Under the pieces are notes generated by a model. That model ran no database searches. It was given only the letters and a program-made list of their open reading frames with translations, and was not told the DNA's origin. From Paraburkholderia sp. PGU19 (GTDB lineage Bacteria > Pseudomonadota > Gammaproteobacteria > Burkholderiales > Burkholderiaceae), in contig NZ_AP023180.1 of NCBI RefSeq assembly GCF_013426915.1, forward strand, positions 2,232,001 through 2,296,000: DNA of 64,000 bases, read 5' to 3'. This document shows positions 38,703 through 47,093 of this stretch, piece by piece. The position numbers and the translations under genes were made by a program. Every line of letters starts with the position of its first letter. The stretch's first letter is position 1.

Positions 38703-38857
38703 GGTGCGGAAAGTCGAAAGGAATAAGAGGCGTACGCGCCGATGCAGCAGCATAAGGCAAACGGCACGCATCGGGCATCAGGACGCAGGCGCCGTAAGAC
38801 TACGCCAAGGGCGGGGGCAAAGACAAAGGCAACCGGCGACATCACAAGGAGAACAAC

Positions 38858-39543
38858 ATGATCGGCAATTTCGAACTCATTTCCCGGCTCGTGCTCGCGG
38901 CAGCACTCGGCAGCGTAATCGGCTTCGAGCGCGAGCGGCTTCGCGGGCGGCGGGGCTGCGCACGCATATGCTCGTGTGCGTCGGCTCGACGCTCATCATG
39001 ATCGTGTCGGCATTCGGCTTCGCGGACGTGCCCGGCAACCAGCACGTCGTGCTCGACCCGTCGCGGATCGCCGCGCAGGTCGTATCCGGCATCGGCTTTC
39101 TGGGCGCCGGGTCGATCCTGCTGCGCGGCGAGATCATCCGCGGCCGGACGACGGCGGCGAGCCTGTGGTCCGTCGCCGCGATCGGGCTGGCTGTCGGCGG
39201 CGGATTGTACACGGCGTCGATCGCCGCGACGCTCATCATTCTGATTATCCTGGCCGGGATCAAACCGATCGAGAAGCGCTTCATCACGGTCAAGCAGCGC
39301 CGCCAACTGTTGCTGCTGGTCGAGCGCGGCTCGATGACGTTTCATACGCTGCACGAGGCGCTCGGTCCGGCGAGTCCGCGCGTCAAACAGTTCGTGATGC
39401 AGCAGAGCGACGACGATGCGCAAATGGATGAAGTGATGATCACGCTGCACCGCGTCTCGTCGACGGAATATGCGGCGATCTGCGGTCAATTGCATGCTCT
39501 ACAGGGCGTGAAAGAGTTTCGGGACAATGGCGAGCCAATATGA
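38858..39543 (+). pseudogene. MgtC/SapB-family membrane protein, frameshifted
   Basis: Starts ATG 38858 behind AAGGAGAAC and encodes the MgtC family N-terminus (LVLAAALGSVIGFERERL). The frame breaks near 38939-38943 and continues in another frame as SRAAGLRTHMLVCVGSTLIM, followed by the hallmark VSGIGFLGAGSILLRG and further helices. Adding one T to the CTTCGCGG run restores a continuous protein of about 228 residues. The family is linked to low-Mg2+ and intracellular adaptation. As with the chemoreceptor, the lesion is one base in a homopolymer run, so a sequencing error is a serious alternative. Confidence 0.85.
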
Positions 39544-39749
39544 ACGGGATCTGCGCATGATCGTCTGGCGACGGCCAGCGCGGGTCGTGGCGAGTCTGGC
39601 ATCGTCGCGTGAAATGCCGTCCCAAAAAGGCTCCGATCCACTTCTGTGACCCTCTTTGCATGAGACAATGGCGGCTCTAGAAAAATACCGACGGCAGCGG
39701 TGACGGGCGCCTTGAATGGCGACGAACGCTGCGCTCCCGCTTTTCCTAC

Positions 39750-41021
39750 ATGGCAGATTCCGCAGAATCCACGATTTCCCGCCCGTCGCGCCCCCGTTCG
39801 CAGAATCGGCGCACGTCCACTGTCTCTCCCGAAACCGAAAACAAGCTTGCGCGCGCCGCACGCTCGGCGCAGCGTCTCGCGCAACTGAGCGATGCCGCAC
39901 GCGACGGCAGCACGCTCGACCTCTTCCCCGACGACACCGCGCGCGCCGAGCAGCAGGCGATGAGCATCGACGTGCGGCAAGGCACGCTGCAAGGCTTTGA
40001 ATTGCCCGATGTCGTGCTGGCGGCCGTCGGCGCGCCGGATGGCGTGGGCTTTGCGGCGGGTGTGGCGGAACCGAAGGCTGCCGCGCGCGCGGTGCGTGGC
40101 GCGGCGCCGTCGAAGGATCTGGCGTCCGATGCCATGCAGCACGACGGGCAGATGGTGATCGATACGGAAGCGGGCGCGCTGGAGCCGGCTGTCGCTGAAG
40201 GACAAGCGCTGGCTGCTTCCGTCGACGGCGAAGTTGCGCCGGCAGCCACGAAACCGGCTCTGAACGCGGCCCAAGACGCGGCTCCGGACGCACCGACGCA
40301 GGCTGCGTCGCTTGCGGCGGCGAGCGTCGTGCGCAGTGTTGCGGCGCTGCGTCAGATTTCGCCGCCGACCAACGCGGCGGATGCCGACGCTGCCGCCGAT
40401 ACCCAACAAAGCGAGAGTTCGCCTGCGCCCGGCGGATTGGCGCAGCGTTCCGCGAACCCAGACAGCAAAACAGCACCGGCGGTCGCGCCCGAAGTGTCCG
40501 CGCATGGCGCGAGCGCGGCGGCCCCGAAAGTACAGCCCACACGCCCCGCGTCGTACGTTCCGCCACCGCAGACGCACGCGCCGCGCGCCACGCCGGAACT
40601 CGATCACGCACGCGCGACCGCCTTCGCTGATACCGTCGATGCGCTCTACGGCGTGATCGCCGACCAGCGTCGCGCCGCCGACGACCACACCCGGCGCATG
40701 AAATGGATGCTGACGATCGTCGTCTGCGCCTTGCTGATGACGATCGCGATTGGCATCGCGCAAACGCTGTTGCTGTTCCGCCTCTCGCATCAGTCGACCG
40801 CGCACGAACAGCGCATCGAACAGATGATGCTGAACCAGCAGGCGACGCTCGCGACGTTGCTCGACACCGATTCGTCGACCACGAGCCTTCCTGTCAGCGT
40901 CCAGGTTCCGGCGGCGCCAGCAACGCCGGCGCCCGTCGCACCGGCGGCAACAAAGTCCGCCGAAACGCATGCGGCGCACGCGCAGCACGTTCAGAAGCGC
41001 AAGTCAGCGCACACTCACTAA
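39750..41021 (+). CDS. Ala-rich single-pass membrane protein, unknown function
   Basis: A 423-residue protein of low-complexity Ala/Pro/Thr-rich sequence for about 290 residues. Next come an amphipathic stretch (ATAFADTVDALYGVIADQRR), one transmembrane helix (about 328-352, MLTIVVCALLMTIAIGIAQTLL), a short likely coiled coil (HEQRIEQMMLNQQATLATLL) and a His/Lys-rich tail. The N-terminal half is presumably cytosolic. I do not recognise a family. No clear ribosome binding site precedes ATG 39750. Composition and periodicity support it as a real gene. Confidence 0.65.
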   Translation: MADSAESTISRPSRPRSQNRRTSTVSPETENKLARAARSAQRLAQLSDAARDGSTLDLFPDDTARAEQQAMSIDVRQGTLQGFELPDVVLAAVGAPDGVGFAAGVAEPKAAARAVRGAAPSKDLASDAMQHDGQMVIDTEAGALEPAVAEGQALAASVDGEVAPAATKPALNAAQDAAPDAPTQAASLAAASVVRSVAALRQISPPTNAADADAAADTQQSESSPAPGGLAQRSANPDSKTAPAVAPEVSAHGASAAAPKVQPTRPASYVPPPQTHAPRATPELDHARATAFADTVDALYGVIADQRRAADDHTRRMKWMLTIVVCALLMTIAIGIAQTLLLFRLSHQSTAHEQRIEQMMLNQQATLATLLDTDSSTTSLPVSVQVPAAPATPAPVAPAATKSAETHAAHAQHVQKRKSAHTH

Positions 41022-41317
41022 GCCTCGTCCACCCGTCGCGCACATTTGCGCGGCGGGCTCTCTCCGGTTCCTGCCTTATCCCGCTGCGCGAGCGCCATCG
41101 CTGGCGCGGCAGCGGAACAGCGGGCAACTAACCGTCTGCGGCAAACCGCACCACCGACACCCACCGCGCCCCGTTGTATCCACGCATCAGTCTTGCAAAA
41201 AACAGGGGCGGGTCTGGAAGCCGCATGCTGCGGACGTGCTGCGCCGCAATATTGCCTGAGAGCCCATGCGGCGAATGACCACACCGAAAAAATGCTGCAT
41301 TGCACTAGCTTTCGGTT

Positions 41318-41354
41318 AGGGAAAACCCTATACTTCTTCATAAGGGAAAACCCT
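41318..41354 (+). promoter_or_regulatory. Paired AGGGAAAACCCT boxes
   Basis: AGGGAAAACCCT occurs twice, at 41318-41329 and 41343-41354, with starts 25 bp apart. Each has inverted AGGG/CCCT arms. The pair lies 27 bp before the 52-residue gene at 41381 and is probably a duplicated operator; the regulator is unknown. Confidence 0.6.
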
Positions 41355-41380
41355 GAATCACCAACCCACCGGGAGTCGCC

Positions 41381-41539
41381 ATGAACTATCTTTTCGCGCT
41401 GTTCCAAAAGGTTAGCGACCTCTTCGCGTCGCCTCACTTGCCTCTGGATTCGGATTATTCGTACGAAGCACGTCACCGCGAAGCGGAGCGTGTTCGCAAG
41501 TCGCAAGCAACCTTGTTCGGCGTCCGTCTTACCGACTAA
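41381..41539 (+). CDS. Small 52-residue protein, unknown function
   Basis: Begins MNYLFALFQKVSDLFASP and ends LFGVRLTD. The N-terminal 17 residues form an amphipathic hydrophobic helix, the middle is acidic and Tyr-rich (LDSDYSYEARHREAERV) and the end is basic. GGGAG lies 9 bases before the ATG and a strong terminator follows 67 bp after the stop, so this is a complete small transcription unit with a distinctive paired operator. I do not recognise a named family. Confidence that it is a gene is fairly high because of the signals on both sides. Confidence 0.72.
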   Translation: MNYLFALFQKVSDLFASPHLPLDSDYSYEARHREAERVRKSQATLFGVRLTD

Positions 41540-41606
41540 TCGGTAGGCAGCCCATAAAAAGACGTTGCACTGTGCATCTCGCCGCCCTCCAGAAGCGGCG
41601 AAACTG

Positions 41607-41631
41607 AAAAGCCCGGCTTTGCCGGGCTTTT
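41607..41631 (+). terminator. Intrinsic terminator of the 52-residue gene
   Basis: AAAAGCCCGGC (41607-41617) and GCCGGGCTTTT (41621-41631) form a perfect 11-bp stem with a TTT loop. It is followed by GTTTTT, a textbook rho-independent terminator that could act in both directions. Confidence 0.92.
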
Positions 41632-41982
41632 GTTTTTGCGCGTCAGAAAGCCACCAAGCGCCTTGAAGAAAGACGCTCCCGTCATTGCGCGCACCGTCGT
41701 AATCGCCCGCGCATTATTTCCACGCCGAAATGAATGTAACAGGGGCTCTACGGGCACTGACCCATCGCGCATCGCCAATCCGCGCACAGCCGTGTGAAAA
41801 CACGGCAAATCCCCGAGCGACCCCGGATTCGTCGCGTACATCGTATGAAATATGCGCTTACAAGTCCTCACGTCTGTGAAAGGTCTGCGCCGCTAAAGTG
41901 GGTCTCAAGCGAACGGCGAATCTCATGACCGTCCCGGTCGATCCAGCCATCGCTCGCAACAAACTCGAAAGGGAGAATAGCC
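41632..41982. other. Intergenic, no gene seen
   Basis: This runs from the terminator to the next gene. A leftward frame that reads through the terminator is not credible. The right end presumably carries the promoter of the His-rich secreted protein, with AAGGGAGAA as its ribosome binding site. Confidence 0.45.
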
Positions 41983-42273
41983 ATGAATGCCATCAAGAAG
42001 ACTTCGCGTTCGATCGTCGTCACGCTGATCGCTGGCGGAGCACTGCTCGGCGCAGGCAGCGCCTTCGCGCAATATGCGCCGATGCACACGCAGCCCGCTT
42101 ATGAGCAACCGCACATGATGCCGGTGGGCGTGCAGGTCGACATCGGCTGGCACGGCGACCGTTACTATGACGGCCACCGCTACTGGGCGCACGACGACTG
42201 GATGCGTCATCACCCGCACGATCGCGACCCGTACCATGACCGCGACCACCGTCCGCCGCCGCCGCGTTACTAA
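41983..42273 (+). CDS. Small secreted His/Tyr/Asp-rich protein
   Basis: A 96-residue exported protein: Sec signal peptide about 1-29 (VVTLIAGGALLGAGSAFA|Q), then a mature region rich in His, Asp, Tyr and Pro (DRYYDGHRYWAHDDWMRHHP and PHDRDPYHDRDHRPPPPRY). The composition suggests metal binding or a periplasmic stress role, but no family function is known to me. AAGGGAGAATAGCC precedes the ATG. It is transcribed alone, with a GC-rich stem (42332-42360) 58 bp after the stop. Confidence 0.75.
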   Translation: MNAIKKTSRSIVVTLIAGGALLGAGSAFAQYAPMHTQPAYEQPHMMPVGVQVDIGWHGDRYYDGHRYWAHDDWMRHHPHDRDPYHDRDHRPPPPRY

Positions 42274-42331
42274 GACGGACTGAGGGCACGCTTCGCATCG
42301 CCTGATGCGCCGTGGCGAGGATGAACCACAG

Positions 42332-42360
42332 GGCCGGCCGCTCGCAAGAGCGCGCCGGCC
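42332..42360 (+). terminator. GC-rich stem-loop, possible terminator
   Basis: GGCCGGC and GCCGGCC arms with an inner GCTC/GAGC pairing enclose a GCAA loop. It is followed by TTGTC only, so it is a weak rho-independent terminator at best. Confidence 0.5.
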
Positions 42361-42437
42361 TTGTCGTATCCGCCGTCGAAAAAACATGCGCTGCGCTATG
42401 CTTGTGAGCTTCGAAAGGCAACACACGGAAACGGGGA

Positions 42438-43367
42438 ATGGGTTTGAGCAAGCCAGTCGTAGGCGTAGTGGGAACGGGATTGATGGGCGTCGGCATTGCG
42501 ACGCAAAGCGCGCTGCACGGACACAGGACGATCGTCCATGACGTCGATCCAACGAGGCTCGAAAGCGTCGCGCCGAAAGCGCGAGCCGTGCTCGACGAAC
42601 TGATCGACGCGGGCCGCATCGACGGGCAAGCAAAAGAAGACGCGCTGTCGCGCATCGAAACGAGCGCCACGCTCGACGCCATGGCCGACGCGCATATCGT
42701 GATCGAGGCGATTCCTGAAGTGCTCGAACTGAAGCACCGCCTCTACGCACAGTTAAACGAAGTGCTGCGCGACGACGCGATCCTCGCCAGCAACACCAGT
42801 GGCTTTCCGCCCGATCAGTTGACCGCGCCGCTGCGCGCGCCGGAACGCTTTCTGATCGCGCACTTCTGGAATCCGCCGCACATGATCCCGCTCGTCGAAG
42901 TCGTGCCGGGCAGCGACACGGCGCAGCACGCGATCGACTCGACCGTCGCGCTGATGCACGCAATCGGCATGGAGCCCGTCGTGTTGTCGAAAGCGATTCC
43001 GGGCTTCGTCGGCAACCGGCTGCAATTCGCGGTGCTGCGCGAGGCGCTGAACATCGTGCGCTCGGGCGCGGCGACGCCCGATGTCGTCGACCGTGTGATG
43101 AAGGCGTCGCTTGGCAAGCGCTGGGGCATCGTCGGGCCGTTCGAAGGCGCGGACATGGGCGGCCTCGATACGTTCGTCGATATCAGCACGCACCTGATGC
43201 CCGCGCTCGCCAAAGACGAAGACGTGCTCGATCTGCTGCGCGAGCACGTGCAGGCGGGGCGCGTCGGCGTGCGCAGCGGCGCGGGTTTTTACGACTGGGA
43301 CGACGCGCAGACGGCGAGGGTCAAGGTGGGACGCAAGCGCGTGATCCAGAGCAACGGAAAGAACTGA
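42438..43367 (+). CDS. 3-hydroxyacyl-CoA dehydrogenase family protein
   Basis: A 309-residue two-domain dehydrogenase. The N-terminal Rossmann domain has GVVGTGLMGVGIATQSALHG and the IEAIPE segment; the catalytic SNTSGF and HFWNPPHMIPLVEVV motifs follow. The C-terminal helical domain contains GFVGNRLQFAVLREALNIV. Members oxidise 3-hydroxybutyryl-CoA, L-carnitine or related 3-hydroxy acids with NAD. SNTSGFPPDQLT and HFWNPP, rather than the fatty-acid-type HFFNP, lean toward the carnitine/hydroxy-acid subgroup. The flavin reductase gene follows at 36 bp, probably in the same operon. Confidence 0.87.
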   Translation: MGLSKPVVGVVGTGLMGVGIATQSALHGHRTIVHDVDPTRLESVAPKARAVLDELIDAGRIDGQAKEDALSRIETSATLDAMADAHIVIEAIPEVLELKHRLYAQLNEVLRDDAILASNTSGFPPDQLTAPLRAPERFLIAHFWNPPHMIPLVEVVPGSDTAQHAIDSTVALMHAIGMEPVVLSKAIPGFVGNRLQFAVLREALNIVRSGAATPDVVDRVMKASLGKRWGIVGPFEGADMGGLDTFVDISTHLMPALAKDEDVLDLLREHVQAGRVGVRSGAGFYDWDDAQTARVKVGRKRVIQSNGKN

Positions 43368-43403
43368 GCGGCACGCACGGTCAATCACAACGAGAGCGAC
43401 ATC

Positions 43404-44018
43404 ATGTCCGACGTCTATTTCTATGATCCAGCTACCGGCCACGGCTTGCCGCACGACCCGTTCAAGGCGATCGTCGCGCCGCGCCTGATCGGCTGGGTAT
43501 CGACGCGCTCGGCGGGCGGTCAGCTGAATCTCGCGCCGTACAGCTTCTTCGGCGCATTTTCGACGCTTCCGTCGATCATCGGCTTCGCTAGCGAAGGCCG
43601 CAAGGACAGCATCCGCAATATCGCAGAGACGCGCGAGTTCGTCTGGAATCTGGCGACACGCCCGCTCGCCGAGCAGATGAACCGCACGTCAGCGCCCGTC
43701 GCGGCGGACGTCGACGAGTTCCAGCTGTCGGGACTGACGCCTGTCGCGGGCCGCAACGTGTCGGTGCCGCATGTCGGCGAATCGCCTGCCGCGCTCGAAT
43801 GCAAGCTGTTGCAGATCGTGCAGTTGCACGATCTGAGCGGCAAGCCAATGGACAACTGGCTCGCGCTCGGACAGGTGGTCGGCGTGCACATCCAGAACGC
43901 GTATCTGAAGGACGGTCTGTTCGACACGCAGGCCGCGCAGCCGATCATGCGCGCGGGCTATCGCGCCGACTATGCGCAGATCGGCGACATGTTCCAGATG
44001 ATTCGCCCGACGTCCTGA
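43404..44018 (+). CDS. Flavin reductase-like (DIM6/NTAB) protein
   Basis: A 204-residue FMN-binding split-barrel protein. The family pattern is visible in PRLIGWVSTRSAGGQLNLAP followed by YSFFGAFSTLP, and in the ending MRAGYRADYAQIGDMFQM. Such proteins bind FMN and either reduce flavin for a partner monooxygenase or act alone; no partner gene is adjacent. It lies 36 bp after the dehydrogenase gene with GAGAGCGAC before the ATG, and converges with phaZ. Confidence 0.87.
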   Translation: MSDVYFYDPATGHGLPHDPFKAIVAPRLIGWVSTRSAGGQLNLAPYSFFGAFSTLPSIIGFASEGRKDSIRNIAETREFVWNLATRPLAEQMNRTSAPVAADVDEFQLSGLTPVAGRNVSVPHVGESPAALECKLLQIVQLHDLSGKPMDNWLALGQVVGVHIQNAYLKDGLFDTQAAQPIMRAGYRADYAQIGDMFQMIRPTS

Positions 44019-44045
44019 TTTCCTGACGGGCGCTCGCCACAAAGC

Positions 44046-45428
44046 TCATTCGGTGGCGGGCTCGTCGGAAGCCAGATCGACGTCGACGGCTTCCGTGGCG
44101 GCGGGCGTCGTGCCCGCCGGCGTCGTCGCGCTCGACGCGGCCGCCGGCGCGAGCGTCAGCGACGCCTGCGCGCCGCGCGTGGCGACGGGCACGGCACGCG
44201 GCTCGTTGTCGTGAATCACGGCGCGGATGCGCGGATAAATCTGCCGCTCCCAGCGCTGCCCGTTGAATACGCCATAGTGTCCGACGCCCGTCTGCACATG
44301 ATGCGTCTTCAGATACGGCCGCAACCTGTCGCACAGATCCTGCGCGGCGAGTGTCTGCCCGACGGCGCAGATATCGTCGCGCTCGCCTTCCACCGTGAAC
44401 AGCGCGGTACGCCTGATCTTCGACGGCTCGACGCGCCGTCCTCTCACTTCCAGTTCGTGCAGCGGCAGCGCATGCCGCTGAAACACGGTATCGACGGTTT
44501 CGAGGTAGAAGTCCGCCGTCAGGTCCATCGTCGCGAAGTATTCTTCGTAGAATGCGCGGATCGCCTCCGCCTTCTCCGGGTCGCCCTTCGAGCGCTCGTG
44601 ATACATCGTTTCGAACGATTCCAGATGCCGTTCGAGATTCATCGCCATGAACGCGTTCAGCTGCACGAAACCCGGATAGACGCGCCGGAATGCGCCCTGA
44701 AAACCGAACGGCACCGCGCTGATCAGATTCTGTTCGAACCATTCGATCGGCCTGCTCTTTGCCAGTTCGTTCACGCGCGTCGGGTTCACGCGCGTGTCGA
44801 TCGGGCCAGCCATCAGCGTCATGCTGGCGGGTTGCGCGGGGTGGTCGTCGGCGGCCATCAGCGCGACCGCGGCGAGCGCGGCCACCGTCGGCTGACAGAC
44901 GGCGAGCAGATGCGTGCCCTGGCCGATCGTGTCGGTGAAGTCGATCACATGCTGCACGAACTCGTCGAAGCCGAAGCGACCCGCCGACAGCGACACATCG
45001 CGCGGGTTGTGCCAGTCGGTGATGTAGATGTCGTGCTCGGCGAGCATCGTGCGGACCGTGCCGCGCAAGAGCGTCGCGAAGTGGCCCGACATCGGCGCGA
45101 TCACCAGCACGCGCGGCTGCGGCACATCGAACGACGCGTGTTTGCGGAAATGCAGCAGCGAACAGAAGGGCGTCGACTGCACGACTTCTTCGAACACATC
45201 GACGGCTTGCCCTTCGACCTCGACGCTATCGATACCGAACGGCGGGCGCACATGCGTGAGGCCCGCAAGCGTCAGCAATTCGGCCGATGCGCGCAGCGTC
45301 CTGCCGGATGGCGTGGCGGAGTATTCGGGCCACGCGTCGAGCGCGCCCTGTACCAGCGACGCACCATGGCGCAACGGCAGCATGAAGTTGGCGAACGCCT
45401 GGTACGCCGGATAAGCGAGCGGATTCAT
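44046..45428 (-). CDS. phaZ: Intracellular polyhydroxyalkanoate depolymerase
   Basis: A 460-residue enzyme of the PhaZ family that mobilises stored PHB granules. It begins MNPLAYPAYQAFANFMLPLR and continues as an alpha/beta hydrolase whose nucleophile elbow reads LLAVCQPTVAAL, with the catalytic Cys found in intracellular PhaZa-type depolymerases. The C-terminal His region is VGHYGVFNGQRWERQIYP. A 45-residue Ala/Thr/Pro-rich tail follows and makes it longer than the commonly reported ~420 residues. It is convergent with the flavin reductase gene and divergent from the GST gene. Confidence 0.92.
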   Translation of the reverse strand: MNPLAYPAYQAFANFMLPLRHGASLVQGALDAWPEYSATPSGRTLRASAELLTLAGLTHVRPPFGIDSVEVEGQAVDVFEEVVQSTPFCSLLHFRKHASFDVPQPRVLVIAPMSGHFATLLRGTVRTMLAEHDIYITDWHNPRDVSLSAGRFGFDEFVQHVIDFTDTIGQGTHLLAVCQPTVAALAAVALMAADDHPAQPASMTLMAGPIDTRVNPTRVNELAKSRPIEWFEQNLISAVPFGFQGAFRRVYPGFVQLNAFMAMNLERHLESFETMYHERSKGDPEKAEAIRAFYEEYFATMDLTADFYLETVDTVFQRHALPLHELEVRGRRVEPSKIRRTALFTVEGERDDICAVGQTLAAQDLCDRLRPYLKTHHVQTGVGHYGVFNGQRWERQIYPRIRAVIHDNEPRAVPVATRGAQASLTLAPAAASSATTPAGTTPAATEAVDVDLASDEPATE

Positions 45429-45652
45429 GGCTTTCGCAAGAGATGAGAACCTGGGTCAATGACAGGCAAGTCATATGCCAACAGAGCCGAACGCGGCGGC
45501 TGCGGAATGACCTGCTGCCGCGATGGATTGGCATAGCCCTTGCGCGCCCTTCCGTAAGGTGCCCGTTATGCCGCGAATTGGTGCGTGCATGCACGGCATC
45601 GTGCATCGCGATGCCGCGAAACGTGCCGCGATGATCCTCTGTGGAGCGAGAC

Positions 45653-46330
45653 ATGCCGAAACCGATGGCCGACACGATGGCTGCCACTACGCTGACGATC
45701 AGCAGCCGGAACTATTCTTCGTGGTCGCTGCGCGGCTGGCTGCTGGCGAAGTTCAGCGGCTTGCCGTTTGAAGAGATCGTGATGCCGGTTGATGATCCCG
45801 CTGCGCGGGCTGAGTTGCTGCTGCTGTCTCCCTCCATTCTCGTGCCGTGCCTTGTGCATGACGGGATCAAGGTGTGGGACACGTTGGCTATCGCCGAGTA
45901 TCTGAACGAAGTGCGGCCTGAAGCTGGGCTGCTGCCGAAGGATCGTAAGGCGCGCGCGCATTGCCGTGCGATATGCGGTGAGATGCATTCGGGGTTCAGT
46001 TCTCTGCGTTCGGCGTTGCCCATGAATTTGAAAGCGCACTTTCCGGAATTTAAGGTGTGGGCGCGGGCGCAGTCGGATATCGACCGGATTGTGACGATCT
46101 GGCGGGAGTGTCTCGAAGAATACGGTGGGCCGTATCTGTTCGGCGAGCGTAGCGCTGCCGATGCGATGTATGCGCCGGTTGTTACGCGCTTTGTTACCTA
46201 TGATGTGCAGCTTGATCCCGATATTGTTGCTTATGGGCGGGGGATTCTTGCGCTGCCCGAAATGCAGGAGTGGATCGCTGGAGCGCAGTTGGAGGTCGAT
46301 GAGATCGATGAGCTTGATGTGGAGTTTTAG
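45653..46330 (+). CDS. Glutathione S-transferase family protein
   Basis: A 225-residue protein with an N-terminal thioredoxin-fold domain (TLTISSRNYSSWSLRGWLLA, with the Ser-rich active-site turn, and SPSILVPCLVHDGIKVWDTLAI) and an all-helical C-terminal domain (GGPYLFGERSAADAMYAPVV). Members conjugate or exchange glutathione on small electrophiles. ATG 45653 is used because TGGAGCG lies upstream. The stop codon ends at the very boundary of repeat copy 3, so the element may have inserted at the 3' end; the last residues (ELDVEF) should be compared with homologues. Confidence 0.88.
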   Translation: MPKPMADTMAATTLTISSRNYSSWSLRGWLLAKFSGLPFEEIVMPVDDPAARAELLLLSPSILVPCLVHDGIKVWDTLAIAEYLNEVRPEAGLLPKDRKARAHCRAICGEMHSGFSSLRSALPMNLKAHFPEFKVWARAQSDIDRIVTIWRECLEEYGGPYLFGERSAADAMYAPVVTRFVTYDVQLDPDIVAYGRGILALPEMQEWIAGAQLEVDEIDELDVEF

Positions 46331-47057
46331 GCGCGGTCGGTTTGGTTTGCTCGTGTTGTCGCTGGCATCCGCGTTTTGCCTTCGCGCTTCAGGCGTCGCC
46401 CCTGTGCGGGGCGGCACCTACTTTTCTTTGCCGCCGCAAAGAAAAGTAGGCAAAAGAAAGCGGCTCACACCGCCAGTTCTTGTGTTTGCCTGAGGGCCCC
46501 CAACGGGTCTTATGCTTCGCACGGCAACGTCTTTGTTCGCGCGTGTTGCCAACGCTATAAATGAGCGCCTCACCCACTTCACACACCCGCACATTTGCCG
46601 GCGGCAGCGAACGGTTTGTGCCGCCCAGGTGGCAAACTGTGTGTAGGTTGTCGCGTCGTATAGGGTAGCGCTCTTACAGGGTGGAACGCGGGCGCTATCG
46701 GTCCGGAGTGAGGCGTTTCGAGTGCTACGGCCTACACACAGTTTGCCACCTGGGCGGCGGTGGAATAGCTGGCACGGCATGATGCGGCGCGGGTGCGTGA
46801 AGCGGGTGAGGCGCACATTTAGAGCGCTGGCAACGAGCATGGGTCACGTGATTGCCGTGTGAGGCGTAAGACCGGTTGGGGGCCCTCAGGCAGACACAAG
46901 AACTGGCGGTGTGAGCCGCTTTCTTTTGCCTACTTTTCTTTGCGGCGGCAAAGAAAAGTAGGTGCCGCCCCGCACAGGGGCGACGCGTGAAGCACGCTAA
47001 CGAATCGCGGATGCCAGCACAAACACGAGCAAACCAAACCGACCGCGCCACGACGGC
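46331..47057. repeat. Palindromic repeat element, copy 3 (inverted)
   Basis: A single unit between the converging GST and chemoreceptor genes, abutting the GST stop codon. The inner 28-bp pair is at 46620-46647 and 46731-46758, again 83 bp apart. Its sequence reads as the reverse complement of copy 2 with only scattered differences seen by eye, including in the non-palindromic stretches. The two are therefore oriented head to head around about 9 kb. Confidence 0.88.
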
Positions 47058-47093
47058 AAACCGCGGACGCCAGCGGTCCCGCCCCCGTGCTTT

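Noticed and set aside
41536..41871. Leftward 111-codon frame after the 52-residue gene
   Set aside because: It reads straight through a strong intrinsic terminator, has no ribosome binding site and no family resemblance.
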